Source: a virus
Virus record (IMG/VR): IMGVR_UViG_3300044568_005034
Span: 1 to 35,938 of that record
Direction: 5' to 3' (one strand)
Length of the DNA stretch: 35,938 nt
Positions within the stretch are counted from its first letter, which is position 1, and each line of letters opens with the position of its first letter. The notes under the pieces were generated by a model. The model was not told the DNA's origin. It made no database searches and saw only the letters and a list, made by a program, of their open reading frames with translations. Positions 10,301-17,094 of the stretch are shown here, piece after piece. Position numbers and translations under genes: made by a program.

Positions 10301-11100
10301 TCACCAAAAACGATTCTATTCCAAGCTTTAGCTGATACCAAATCAGCTTCTATCCAGATTTGACCGTCATCAGAATAAATGACTTTGTCACTGTTGTTGC
10401 CGATTGCAACAAATACTCCGTTTCCAAATGCTACATCTTTTAACCCATCTGGGAATGAAGAAGTTGTAATGTTGGAAGCATTCCATGTAGAAGCATCTGT
10501 TGACCAAACGCTTTTAAATCCACCATCCATTGTTACATAATAACCATTACCATAAACAACAGATGCGTTGTAAGTTAGTATTGTTATGCCACTTAACGTA
10601 ATTTCATTCCATGTTTCAGCATCAGTTGACGTGAGTATTTTGTTTGTTCCAAGAACAATAAATAAATCATTTACATAATTAATGGAATCCCAATACTCAA
10701 CCGATGGCAAATTGCCAACATTAGAACCAGCCCAAGAAACACCATCAACAGATGTTGCATAGTAACTGCTATCATATGAAACAAGTACGAATTTGTTATT
10801 ACCGTAGGCAATTGAAGACCAAGTAACAGAAGTAATGTATGGTAAGTCGCTAAATGTCCAATTAATTCCATCAATTGATTGAATTGCTGAATATTGTGAA
10901 ATATTTATAGCTACATATCTGTTATCGCCAAAAGTTACACAATCTCCACCTATTGGCATGGTTCCAGCTGTCCAAGATGATCCATCTTCAGAAAACTGGG
11001 AATATAAATCTGATACTGCTACAAATCCACAAGATGGAGGAGCAACTGGCGTGAGACTTAAAATATGCTCTTTATTTTTGCCTTGAAATTTATCTGTCAT
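4360..11100 (-). CDS. Giant multi-propeller adhesin/tail-fibre protein (2246 aa)
   Basis: Asp-box motifs (SxDGxxW, with a following YGNxxFVA strand) occur in four blocks of seven: about residues 24-304, 314-600, 608-893 and 908-1197. Two six-blade kelch-like groups follow (GYFAGG; about 1206-1500 and 1554-1847), each followed by a Pro/Thr linker. A CFCDC-containing domain lies at about 1882-1940, and a fifth seven-motif Asp-box block runs from about 1955 to the end. The first four Asp-box blocks begin with C-x-F-[VL]-A and end with [YH]GC, suggesting Cys-closed propellers. No signal peptide, enzyme motif or transmembrane segment is seen. ATG overlaps the stop of the PKD gene by one base (TAATG), so translation is probably coupled. 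Asp-box repeats are known from sialidase-type and Ycf48-like propellers; nothing here shows sialidase catalysis. A structural adhesin role is inferred from the baseplate neighbourhood. Confidence 0.9.
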   Translation of the reverse strand: MTDKFQGKNKEHILSLTPVAPPSCGFVAVSDLYSQFSEDGSSWTAGTMPIGGDCVTFGDNRYVAINISQYSAIQSIDGINWTFSDLPYITSVTWSSIAYGNNKFVLVSYDSSYYATSVDGVSWAGSNVGNLPSVEYWDSINYVNDLFIVLGTNKILTSTDAETWNEITLSGITILTYNASVVYGNGYYVTMDGGFKSVWSTDASTWNASNITTSSFPDGLKDVAFGNGVFVAIGNNSDKVIYSDDGQIWIEADLVSAKAWNRIVFGDNTFTILSNDTISLSSDGINWTENTLPNDFGYKDIVYGCITSPPALDCNFVAIGDYVSVASQDGVTWADGTTEIAPQSMFGVTFGNNKYVAVGGSKAIYSFNGTSWIDSNDPTISGLLKVVYGSFGNYLAISYGTDDYFTSNDGETWTLRTMPSSSTWFSISYVNNKFIALSMDKVAISEDATSWTEVSIGGRGLLPFGQNTVYGNGKYVTIDGYASSASSKSVSSTNGTVWNYSSISSSYFQSGTKDIAFGNNKFIIVGSGPKFVHSTNGTTWTEGDMPSNSSWHKVIFSDNKFVAFVASGDTIAVSYDGLIWSEHTLPVSSNWNAITYGCVTNPPSCDFLAISYGNQIAISTDGSTWTDETVSGSYDWISLTYGDDKFVAVAVGSNKSIYSADGVNWYINDLPASLNWYSIAYGNSKFVAIAYNTDIYATSPDAINWTQRSISSSAYWQSVSYINNLFVALGGDVIATSADGISWNEYNLTGGSEVAYYGTAYGNGTYVALSGNSNGYAITSEDGINWSGTLISGSDNGVQCIAFGKGVFVALDRKGLSIDSKAFYSTDGVSWTGVALTGNKDWISVKFANSRFVGIAKDSDAAIVSIDGITWTDEVLPNSENWSDIEHGCLAPVTPVTPVTPVPPIFPPVDPSCAFLAISFGDQIGLSADGFTWRDGALSGSYTWISITHGDDKFVAVAAGSDKSIYGSDGINWEVNDLPAELNWFSIAYGNGKFVAVAISTDIYAISPDGINWTQNNMPSSSDWQSVSYVNDLFIALGGDVIATSPDGINWDQYNVFGPIYYGTAYGNGTYVALSGTGPVGYSMWSTDGVNWDVTPTGNVNNGMQCIAFGNGVFVALDRKGLSIDSKAFYSTNGVSWTPVALAGNKDWIAVKFAVDRFIAIARDSDTAIVSVDGITWYQQALPNSEYWSDLEYGCLTFSPTPNPAIAGYFAGGANNSANVVTADKLTYSNDTTAAQTSANLTQARGVLAGVSEGSTKGYFAGGSAGISYFSTADKLIYSTDTTAAQTSANLSQARNGLAGCSGEGTKGYFAGGINNSGYLLTTDKLTYATDTTTAQTTANLSQARSTLASVSEGSTKGYFVGGYTGAVLATADILTYSTDITAAQTSANLSQARYSLTGISEGSTKGYFAGGINISAIVTTADKLTYSTDATVAQASANLSQARYNLAGCSGNGTKGYFAGGFSAAVLATADKLSYSTDTTVAQTSANLSQARSGLAGVSGGAAPTPTPTPTPTPTPTPTPTPTPTPTPTPTPTTPTTPTTPTTPTTPTAPTATAGYFAGGDNGSYLVTTDKLTYSTDITIAQTSANLTQAKGYLAGVSGNSIKGYFAGGDSGSVVATANKLSYSTETTITQASANLSQARSYLAGCSGNGTKGYFAGGSTSTFFTYSATTDKLTYSTDITTAQTTANLSQARLGLAGISERLTKGYFAGGFSSDLVGTTDKLIFATDSTAAQTSANLSQATYELAGCNGNSTKGYFAGGIVITSVATAYKLIYSTDTTTAQTSANLSEARSSLAGVSEGSNNGYFAGGSILQPTTDKITFATDITAAQTSANLSQTRSGLAGVSNNAVPSPTPTPTTPTTPSPIPSPTASPTASPTATPTADRYVWAFINHKECFCDCFVGTQEDYDTYREDVTPYGNGVIQTFRFYGEATQENIDDCNQNINPTPSQTPTASPDIVAVMGISGNEGKAMISYDGIAWENVPDTPEIAEPVSTYGLDAFVIAGRTNVGYSGDFVNWTVNPLSLTSYDKSDAIVHNDGEFIIFNGENYRKSTDLENWTTGTITTAPFITVDAAYGNGRYVGISNNGPKSVMSFDGETWDEGNLPSSITYTSISYGNGYFIAFGYGTNKCAISTNGLDWTEKTIPATGQWNSTFGEGKFVAINESVSNTTIYSDDNGETWNLGGNLPSVALWTTITYFKGKFVAVPKYGPTTTNPLIGAVSYDGITWSSMTLSARYQWGVITARPSS
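5283..5455 (-). other. CxCxC domain shared by the two giant proteins (copy 2)
   Basis: This segment encodes about 58 residues with VWAFINHKEC, then FCDCFVGT, PYGNGVIQT, YGEATQENID and a final Cys. It matches the segment at about 478-645 in the neighbouring giant gene ([37 protein letters not shown]). In both proteins it sits between Pro/Thr-rich linkers. I do not recognise the family. The clustered Cys plus a preceding His could bind a metal or form disulfides. Confidence 0.75.
6436..6597 (-). repeat. Pro/Thr linker repeat (TPT and PTP units) between kelch groups
   Basis: Two adjacent low-complexity arrays are present: 9-bp gtagttggc/t units near 6440-6505 and 6-bp gtaggc/t units near 6505-6590. 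They encode an alternating Pro-Thr run followed by PTT units. This linker joins the two six-blade kelch groups of the 2246-aa protein. Confidence 0.85.
7500..9300 (-). repeat. Recent tandem duplication of a seven-blade Asp-box module (offset 918 bp)
   Basis: Asp-box modules 3 and 4 of the 2246-aa protein are close copies. A 45-base stretch ending in the TTTACGATC block is identical at about 7705-7749 and 8623-8667, exactly 918 bp (306 codons) apart. Flanking segments differ only by scattered substitutions. The whole module was therefore duplicated in frame. Confidence 0.8.
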
Positions 11101-12119
11101 TATAACACCTTTACTGGATTTGAAACTATAATTTTATTTACTTGATTGCCTCTTAGTGTTATTAACAAAGTTGGCATATATGTTCCTGCTCTTTGGTATT
11201 TATGGGTTGTGTAGTGTATATTTGGGTTAACTTGTCTTTGGTTACCACCATCTTCAAATACCCAAAATCTTTCTACTATGTCTCCACCAGACTGATCTAT
11301 CAAGTTAAAACTTGTTGCTTCAATTCCCATTTTGTTCGCAGTCTGAACAGAATATCCAACGCTAGGTGTAGCATAAACAAATAAATTTGGTATTTCGTTT
11401 GATGCTGTTATATATCCTTTTTTAACAACAAGTCCTTGTGCTCCCAAGTTTGTTACAATTCTCAACTTAACATCAAAGCTTCCTTCACTGGAATAAGTAT
11501 GGGTTGGGTTTCTTTCTAGGCTAGTTCCACCATCTCCGAAGTCCCAAAAAAACTTATTTGCAATTACATTGCTAAAATTTTGAAATTTTACAGTTAAAGG
11601 AGAAGGACCATTTAGAGGATATGCTCTAAATAATGGCTTTGGTGCTAAAAGCTTTATTTCTTGTTGTTTGAGAATGTTGTTTAAGGAGCCACTGGCTGGA
11701 AGATCTGCTGTACCTAAAGTATTTTCAATTTTTATAACAGCATCTTTAATGCTGTTGTGATGGTCTGCAAAAACTCCACCAATAATTTGCGCTCCAACGT
11801 CCCAATTAGTTTGTCTTGATCCAGCAAACCCACGAACCAAATTACTAAATGTTTGATTGGTTCTTTTCTCGTAATAAACATATTCTGGAAAAGTAGCATA
11901 TTTTTCAGGCAAATTAATTCTTAAAACGCCTTTGTCTGAAAAGTTTTCTGCATTTTCGACAATAATTAAATCTGACCCGTAATTCAATGCTTGAGTTAAA
12001 TTTGTTTCGCTATTATTTTTAGCAAAATAAAGCGTATCATAGTTATCAATAGCTTCTGGAAATACTGATAGATCACCAGCCAGATATCCCAAATCATAAC
12101 TACTTAGTTTACTGACCAT
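11100..12119 (-). CDS. PKD-domain baseplate/fibre-associated protein (339 aa)
   Basis: Residues 1-160 form an unrecognised N-terminal region with YLAGDLSVFPEAID, LVRGFAGS and a GGVFADHHN segment. A PKD domain follows at about 162-240 (FWDFGDGGTS, then HTYSSEGSFDVKL). A second, degenerate PKD-like domain lies at about 245-339 (FWVFEDGG, then HKYQRAGTYMPTL). PKD domains are Ig-like extracellular binding or spacer modules. The gene lies between baseplate genes and the giant fibres, so a connector between baseplate and fibre is plausible. The start overlaps the upstream coiled-coil gene by 11 bases. An AGGAG directly abuts the ATG, which is too close to be ideal; an AAAGG about 11 nt upstream may serve instead. 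Confidence 0.85.
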   Translation of the reverse strand: MVSKLSSYDLGYLAGDLSVFPEAIDNYDTLYFAKNNSETNLTQALNYGSDLIIVENAENFSDKGVLRINLPEKYATFPEYVYYEKRTNQTFSNLVRGFAGSRQTNWDVGAQIIGGVFADHHNSIKDAVIKIENTLGTADLPASGSLNNILKQQEIKLLAPKPLFRAYPLNGPSPLTVKFQNFSNVIANKFFWDFGDGGTSLERNPTHTYSSEGSFDVKLRIVTNLGAQGLVVKKGYITASNEIPNLFVYATPSVGYSVQTANKMGIEATSFNLIDQSGGDIVERFWVFEDGGNQRQVNPNIHYTTHKYQRAGTYMPTLLITLRGNQVNKIIVSNPVKVL

Positions 12120-12708
12120 CTCCTAAAAGACCTTTCCTCGTATTTATCAATTTTAAAAATTGAACTTTTGTTTTACTAGAATTATCTAATTGCAATATCG
12201 ATCTAACCAATTCTTTATTTACAGGATTACCTAACAAAAAATCTAAATTTAATTCATTACTAAATTTATTTTCAAAGTATTCAGCTTGAGATTCTGTATT
12301 ATTCCAATTTTTAATAACATGTTTAGAATCAATTTTATCAAAAATTTTTGTAAATTCTTCACATTCTTTTTCATAGTTTTCTTTGTTTTCTAACAATTTA
12401 TTATGATTTATTTGTAAATTTGCTAAACTTCTTTCTAATTTTCTAACCAAAAAAGGAGTTTTTCTGCTATTTTTTTCCTTTTCTTCTTCTATTTCTATTT
12501 TTTTAATTTCAATATCATCTAAAATATTTTCAATCTCCATATTAAGACTTATAAGACTTTCATATCTTGTTTTAAGTTCTCGAATACATTGCCACGCTTG
12601 AGCGTCTAATGTTAATTCTTTTCCAATGATGAATTTTTCAATTTGATAGTCGCTGTGTCTGTTAACAACGATATTCTTATCAAGTATTTCTTTTATTTTG
12701 TTTAACAT
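12109..12708 (-). CDS. Coiled-coil protein of unknown function (199 aa)
   Basis: The protein is strongly charged and helical. Residues about 45-125 are rich in Glu/Lys with heptad-like Ile/Leu spacing, indicating a coiled coil. The N-terminal segment YQIEKFIIGKELTLDAQAWQ looks globular and may be a conserved head. There is no signal peptide or transmembrane segment. The gene sits between two small baseplate-type genes and overlaps the PKD gene by 11 bases. No Shine-Dalgarno is visible upstream of the ATG, so it may depend on readthrough or coupling from the preceding gene 17 bases away. It could be a structural rod or an assembly chaperone; I do not recognise the family. Confidence 0.8.
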   Translation of the reverse strand: MLNKIKEILDKNIVVNRHSDYQIEKFIIGKELTLDAQAWQCIRELKTRYESLISLNMEIENILDDIEIKKIEIEEEKEKNSRKTPFLVRKLERSLANLQINHNKLLENKENYEKECEEFTKIFDKIDSKHVIKNWNNTESQAEYFENKFSNELNLDFLLGNPVNKELVRSILQLDNSSKTKVQFLKLINTRKGLLGDGQ

Positions 12709-12725
12709 ATATTAATGTAGTAATG

Positions 12726-13511
12726 TTAATCAAGAGGCAGGTCAAAATCAATTCTAATTATATCAATTGAAGTTATAGCATTGTCTAATGTAAATCCAGT
12801 TCTTAGATCATTTTCAATGTAACCATTTAATTGATATGAATTTGTTGCTAATGGTGTTGGAACATAAATCAATGATCCATCATTATAAATTCTTACACCA
12901 TTAATATAAACTCTTAAAGATCCAACTTCAAATGGAACATTAAGACCAGTTATATAATTAGTGTAATCAGGACTTAAATTAGCTGAAGGTGGCTCTACTC
13001 CATAAAAATGTCGATGTGCATTTTGCAAACCAACAGCAACTTCGGCAGAAATAATGTTAGGTTCTGTTACATTAAAGCTAATAGTTGTAGAATTCTTAAA
13101 TACAATTGGTCCATTATTAAAAAAAACTGTTTTACTAATTTGATCTACTTGAATTGTTAAGTTTGTTGCTTCATCAGAAATAAGTTCTAGTTTTTGACGT
13201 TCAGATAATTCCATTCTAACATAATCAGTGCCATTGTACATGCCATCTTCGTGAGCACCAATGTTATGTAACGCTTCATTAATCTTATTGCTTTTTAGAT
13301 TACCATTTTGTTCTAAAGACTGATCAAGTCTAGCCGCTAAAGTTCCAGTATTTCCAATTGCAGACTCAAGAATAGCCGTATTTGTGTCTACAGCACTGTT
13401 GATTATATCATCTCTTTGGACGAGAGCATTGATAGGCAGGTTATCAACCTGATAATAATAAGGCTGTAATGGTTGATAACTTGGAACTGATATTATACTT
13501 ATATCTGGCAT
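12726..13511 (-). CDS. Baseplate/fibre structural protein (261 aa)
   Basis: The N-terminus has PYYYQVDNLPINALVQRDD, resembling the short 'N-P-L/I-x-x-L-x-x-RD' segments at the start of many phage fibre and baseplate proteins. A helical stretch follows (about 35-110), then a beta-rich C-terminal half with SLRVYINGVRIYNDG, typical of phage structural proteins that display a parameter-like 'VYINGVR' strand. There is no enzymatic motif. It lies 20 bases after the 156-aa gene in the baseplate operon. The assignment as a virion structural protein rests on context and composition; the exact role is unknown. Confidence 0.8.
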   Translation of the reverse strand: MPDISIISVPSYQPLQPYYYQVDNLPINALVQRDDIINSAVDTNTAILESAIGNTGTLAARLDQSLEQNGNLKSNKINEALHNIGAHEDGMYNGTDYVRMELSERQKLELISDEATNLTIQVDQISKTVFFNNGPIVFKNSTTISFNVTEPNIISAEVAVGLQNAHRHFYGVEPPSANLSPDYTNYITGLNVPFEVGSLRVYINGVRIYNDGSLIYVPTPLATNSYQLNGYIENDLRTGFTLDNAITSIDIIRIDFDLPLD

Positions 13512-13531
13512 AGTAACATATTTAGTCTAAA

Positions 13532-14002
13532 TCAAAGTAAATTTACTCTCCAATTCCAAACAATTTGAATATCAGATGTTTTTGATAGAGGAGAAAATGT
13601 TGCCATTGAGTATAAAATGTCATTGTTTAGCACTAAAGCCATTTCAGAAATATTATAACCATTTGCATCATCAAAACTTAGAACAGATGTAAAAACGACT
13701 TGTGTAGCGTTTGTTGAGTCAATATTGGTAACAACTGGCTTGTTTGCTCTAGTCAAACCAAAAAGACCTGTTCTATCTGCATCTACATATCTTGTGGTAG
13801 TTCCATCAGTTCCACCATCACCAAAAATCATTCTAGAGACAAACTGATTGTAAATGCCATCAATTTTGTTGGCAAGAACTTTAACTAATTCAGATCTACC
13901 ACCAATAAGAACAGCATTGCTGAAATCAATGTTACTTTCTTCGCCATTCTTATTGATGATTTTTCCTGTCACATGACCAATACATTTTGATAAATCGTTC
14001 AT
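13532..14002 (-). CDS. Small tail-fibre/baseplate structural protein (156 aa)
   Basis: The protein is beta-rich, with SRMIFGDGGTDG at about residues 56-67, then VDADRTGLFG and a C-terminal IQIVWNWRVNLL. This resembles small structural proteins next to the gpI-like gene in many myoviruses, in which a GDGG segment is followed by a Thr-rich loop. The ATG overlaps the stop of the 1031-aa gene by four bases (ATGA), consistent with coupled translation. No membrane segment or catalytic motif is visible. The identity is tentative: a minor baseplate or fibre-attachment protein. Confidence 0.75.
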   Translation of the reverse strand: MNDLSKCIGHVTGKIINKNGEESNIDFSNAVLIGGRSELVKVLANKIDGIYNQFVSRMIFGDGGTDGTTTRYVDADRTGLFGLTRANKPVVTNIDSTNATQVVFTSVLSFDDANGYNISEMALVLNNDILYSMATFSPLSKTSDIQIVWNWRVNLL

Positions 14003-17000
14003 ATTTTCCCTTCGATTTTCTTACTGTCTCTAGTTAAAATAGTATAACCAATACTTTCTTCTTGAATCGAAACAGACTTGGGTCCATTAGCAAAATCAGC
14101 TAACGCAAATGGAGAAGAATTAGCAGTTTGATACGTTATCAAGTTATTACTAGACCTGTCAATATAATCAAAACTATTTCCCAAAATTGTTGTAGAATTT
14201 TCAATATACTGAATTAATTCGTAATTGACAGAGCTTCCACCACTTGAAATTGTTCCCCAATCCTCAAACCTTCCTGAAATATAAAGATAATCAGTTGAAC
14301 TTATATTTACCTCTGAAATAATCGAATAAAAATAATTTGAATTTATTTTTATTAAATAATTTTCTTTAAAAGTGCTGTTGCGAATTGCATTAGGATTGTT
14401 TGGATCAGTAAATGTTGGAAAAGTTAATGGCTTTGCTAACAACATTTTATTATAATTAACATTTCCAACATTGTATGTTAATCTTTTTAATATTTTACCG
14501 CTTATTCCCACTTGATCTCCACTGACGTATCCATCAATATAGAATTCATCAGTTTCAGTTGGATATTGATCTATGTAATATTGATTGGAAGTAGAATCAA
14601 TGTAAAAATAATTATTTCCTTGCAGAAGTTCTTGTATATTAGTAACTCCTGTACCGGGATCTACAACTACTCTGCCACGATTTAAAACATCATAAATTCC
14701 AGTCGTTGACTCAAAAATTATATTATTATTTTCGTCCAACAATTTATAGTTTAATCCGCCAACTGGCATATTGCTTAATGTTCCATTATTGGCAATAGTT
14801 AATTTATTATTTACGACATTGCTAATATTATAAATAAAACCAGTTAAAACGATTTCAACTTTCCATGCAGCAAGAGCATTGCCGTTGTTTACGTCATGTA
14901 CAGTCTTTATCGGATAATACAAGTAATCAAAAGATTCATCGATAATGCTGTAAGTGTTATCTTCATAAACATTGAAATTAGTGTCCGCAATAATTATGTT
15001 TGATAATATAAATGTAAATTCAGTTATGTTTAATGGTTCTGAAAAACTTTCAATCACTTCAACAATGTTGTTTGTAGGATTTTCAACTGTGTAATTACCA
15101 CTGTTTATGTGCGGTGACAAAATTTGTAAAAATGTTTTTGCCGGATTAACATTAATCCCCAATGATTGTAAATTTTGGGAAGAACAAAAAAGAACAATGT
15201 TTTTATTAAATGCCATTGTTGTGCCAGATTCAATGCTACTGGAATTTGCTAAAGAATTTCTAAGCACAGGATTATACAGATCAGATCCCGGAATAATATT
15301 TCTGTTAAATACATTACTTATTTCTCCAGAAATCAAAAATTCAGCACCATTATACCTTATAAGTATTTCCCAACTTTCATTTGCAGGAAGCATGTAATCC
15401 TGCATAAATCCATTAAATTGCAAAGTATGTAATATTGCATGAAAAGGAATATAGTCTGCAATAATTTCCTGCGCTTCAGTTAATCTAATGTTGGACAAAT
15501 CTTGTATAGTAAGCTCAGCGTTGAACCTAGAACTTATCGTGTTCCTACAAGGCTCTACAAAATCTTTATCAATGTTTTTAGGGTCAAAACTGTCTCTTAA
15601 AGAACCATTGTATTCATCCATATTATATGCTTGTTCTGAATAAGGAAATTCAGTTCTAACCTTGCCAAATATTATTGGATCATAAAACGGATTCTTAACA
15701 TTGATAATAATATCAAATAATGGGTCGCTTTCCTCAATTACATGTGTATTCCAATCTTTTTTTGGATACTTAACATATCTTTCATCTCTCGTGTCAGCTA
15801 ATGGCAGCGATAATATATAACCATGTAGTTGAATCTCTTCATTGTCAGGCAATTTTTTTATCTGATATGTTATCTTTAAATGAGACCCAATTCCTAACGG
15901 ATTTCCAATATATTTCATATATGATTTGCCGTTAGAAGTGTAAATTGTGATATTGCTTAAATCTAATGTTTCATAATTATCAATAACAATAGAATTTCCA
16001 TTTATAGAAGACTTCGCTACTTGAAAAGAAAAATAAATATCATTTTTATCTAAACTTACTTTTTCTAGTTGAAAAATATTATCATTTAGATAAACAAAAC
16101 TTTCTGTAAAAGTATATTTGGTTCCCACTTGCCATAGTTGTGAAAATTTATCAAGTTCAATTCCAGCATCATTCAGAGCTTCTTTTAAAGCCCTTATTGT
16201 TCCTTTAGATTTATTAAGAGGAACAGCTTTTTTAATTTGTTTTCGCCATCTGGTTGGGTCAGAACTTCTTAGTCTCAAATTAAATAAATTAGCTAGATAT
16301 ATTAACAAAGGCTCTTGTAAAACATTAGCATCAAGAAGATCAATGATTTGATTGACCAAATCTTCCATGTTTTTAAAACCAATGTTAATCGATTGGTTTA
16401 GTTTGTCTAAAATTTCGGGCGTTCTGTCATCACTTGAATATGTTGTTTTGTACATTTCTGGCAAATAACGAGTCAATAAATCATAATATTTATTTTCAGG
16501 AGTTCTGTGACTTGGATTGCTTGTATACGCTGCAATATCACTTAAAAGATAAAATCCCAAGTGTGCGCTTAAAACGTCTCCAGAAGGGTTTGGCTTCCAT
16601 TTGTAACAAATAAAATAGTCACCTTCTCTTACTCCCAAAGCATCCCAATAAAAAGAAAATCTACAATATGGAAATTCATTATTTGGAGCACTCTGAACAG
16701 GAGAATCTGTATTAGGTTGACCTCTTACCCATAAAGGATTAGTTGCATTTCCTCGTTGGTAAACAATAATAGAATTTTGATAATAAAAAGGACTTGTAAC
16801 AATAGTTGTTTGCCAATCGTTCAAAGCATCATTAGCTATCTTGATATTTTCTTCCGAAGGATTATTACAAGCAATATTTTTAAAATACAAATATTTTTCT
16901 TCAAGATTTTCCTGAGAAACTTGATTATCATATTCTTGCATATTTGTAGAAGCATAACTGCGTTCTATAAAATATATTGTTATGTTTTCTATGTAATAAG

Positions 17001-17094
17001 GATCTTCAAAGTAACATTTATTAGAATCTGGAGTTAAGAATACAAACTCGACTCTATCGTTAACTTTTGGATTATCTGTATATAATTTATTCAT
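13999..17094 (-). CDS. Large baseplate protein with P2 gpI-like domain (1031 aa)
   Basis: Residues about 205-320 carry a P2 tail protein I-type domain: LTRYLPEMYK, a helical stretch LVNQIIDLLD, LLIYLANLFNLRLRSSDP, then a basic helix and NKSKGTIRALKEALNDAG. In the family this domain belongs to wedge proteins next to baseplate J. The N-terminal 200 residues are an extra domain and the C-terminal ~700 residues are beta-rich and unrecognised. The protein is much longer than P2 gpI (about 180 aa) and is nearer in size to T4 gp7, a wedge protein, which it may replace functionally. It follows the gp6-like gene with an 8-base overlap, the expected J-I gene order. The domain call is good; equivalence to gp7 is inference. 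Confidence 0.85.
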   Translation of the reverse strand: MNKLYTDNPKVNDRVEFVFLTPDSNKCYFEDPYYIENITIYFIERSYASTNMQEYDNQVSQENLEEKYLYFKNIACNNPSEENIKIANDALNDWQTTIVTSPFYYQNSIIVYQRGNATNPLWVRGQPNTDSPVQSAPNNEFPYCRFSFYWDALGVREGDYFICYKWKPNPSGDVLSAHLGFYLLSDIAAYTSNPSHRTPENKYYDLLTRYLPEMYKTTYSSDDRTPEILDKLNQSINIGFKNMEDLVNQIIDLLDANVLQEPLLIYLANLFNLRLRSSDPTRWRKQIKKAVPLNKSKGTIRALKEALNDAGIELDKFSQLWQVGTKYTFTESFVYLNDNIFQLEKVSLDKNDIYFSFQVAKSSINGNSIVIDNYETLDLSNITIYTSNGKSYMKYIGNPLGIGSHLKITYQIKKLPDNEEIQLHGYILSLPLADTRDERYVKYPKKDWNTHVIEESDPLFDIIINVKNPFYDPIIFGKVRTEFPYSEQAYNMDEYNGSLRDSFDPKNIDKDFVEPCRNTISSRFNAELTIQDLSNIRLTEAQEIIADYIPFHAILHTLQFNGFMQDYMLPANESWEILIRYNGAEFLISGEISNVFNRNIIPGSDLYNPVLRNSLANSSSIESGTTMAFNKNIVLFCSSQNLQSLGINVNPAKTFLQILSPHINSGNYTVENPTNNIVEVIESFSEPLNITEFTFILSNIIIADTNFNVYEDNTYSIIDESFDYLYYPIKTVHDVNNGNALAAWKVEIVLTGFIYNISNVVNNKLTIANNGTLSNMPVGGLNYKLLDENNNIIFESTTGIYDVLNRGRVVVDPGTGVTNIQELLQGNNYFYIDSTSNQYYIDQYPTETDEFYIDGYVSGDQVGISGKILKRLTYNVGNVNYNKMLLAKPLTFPTFTDPNNPNAIRNSTFKENYLIKINSNYFYSIISEVNISSTDYLYISGRFEDWGTISSGGSSVNYELIQYIENSTTILGNSFDYIDRSSNNLITYQTANSSPFALADFANGPKSVSIQEESIGYTILTRDSKKIEGKI

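Noticed and set aside
4360-11100. Sialidase activity suggested by Asp-box motifs
   Set aside because: Asp boxes mark the propeller fold only; the sialidase arginine triad and other catalytic residues are not apparent.
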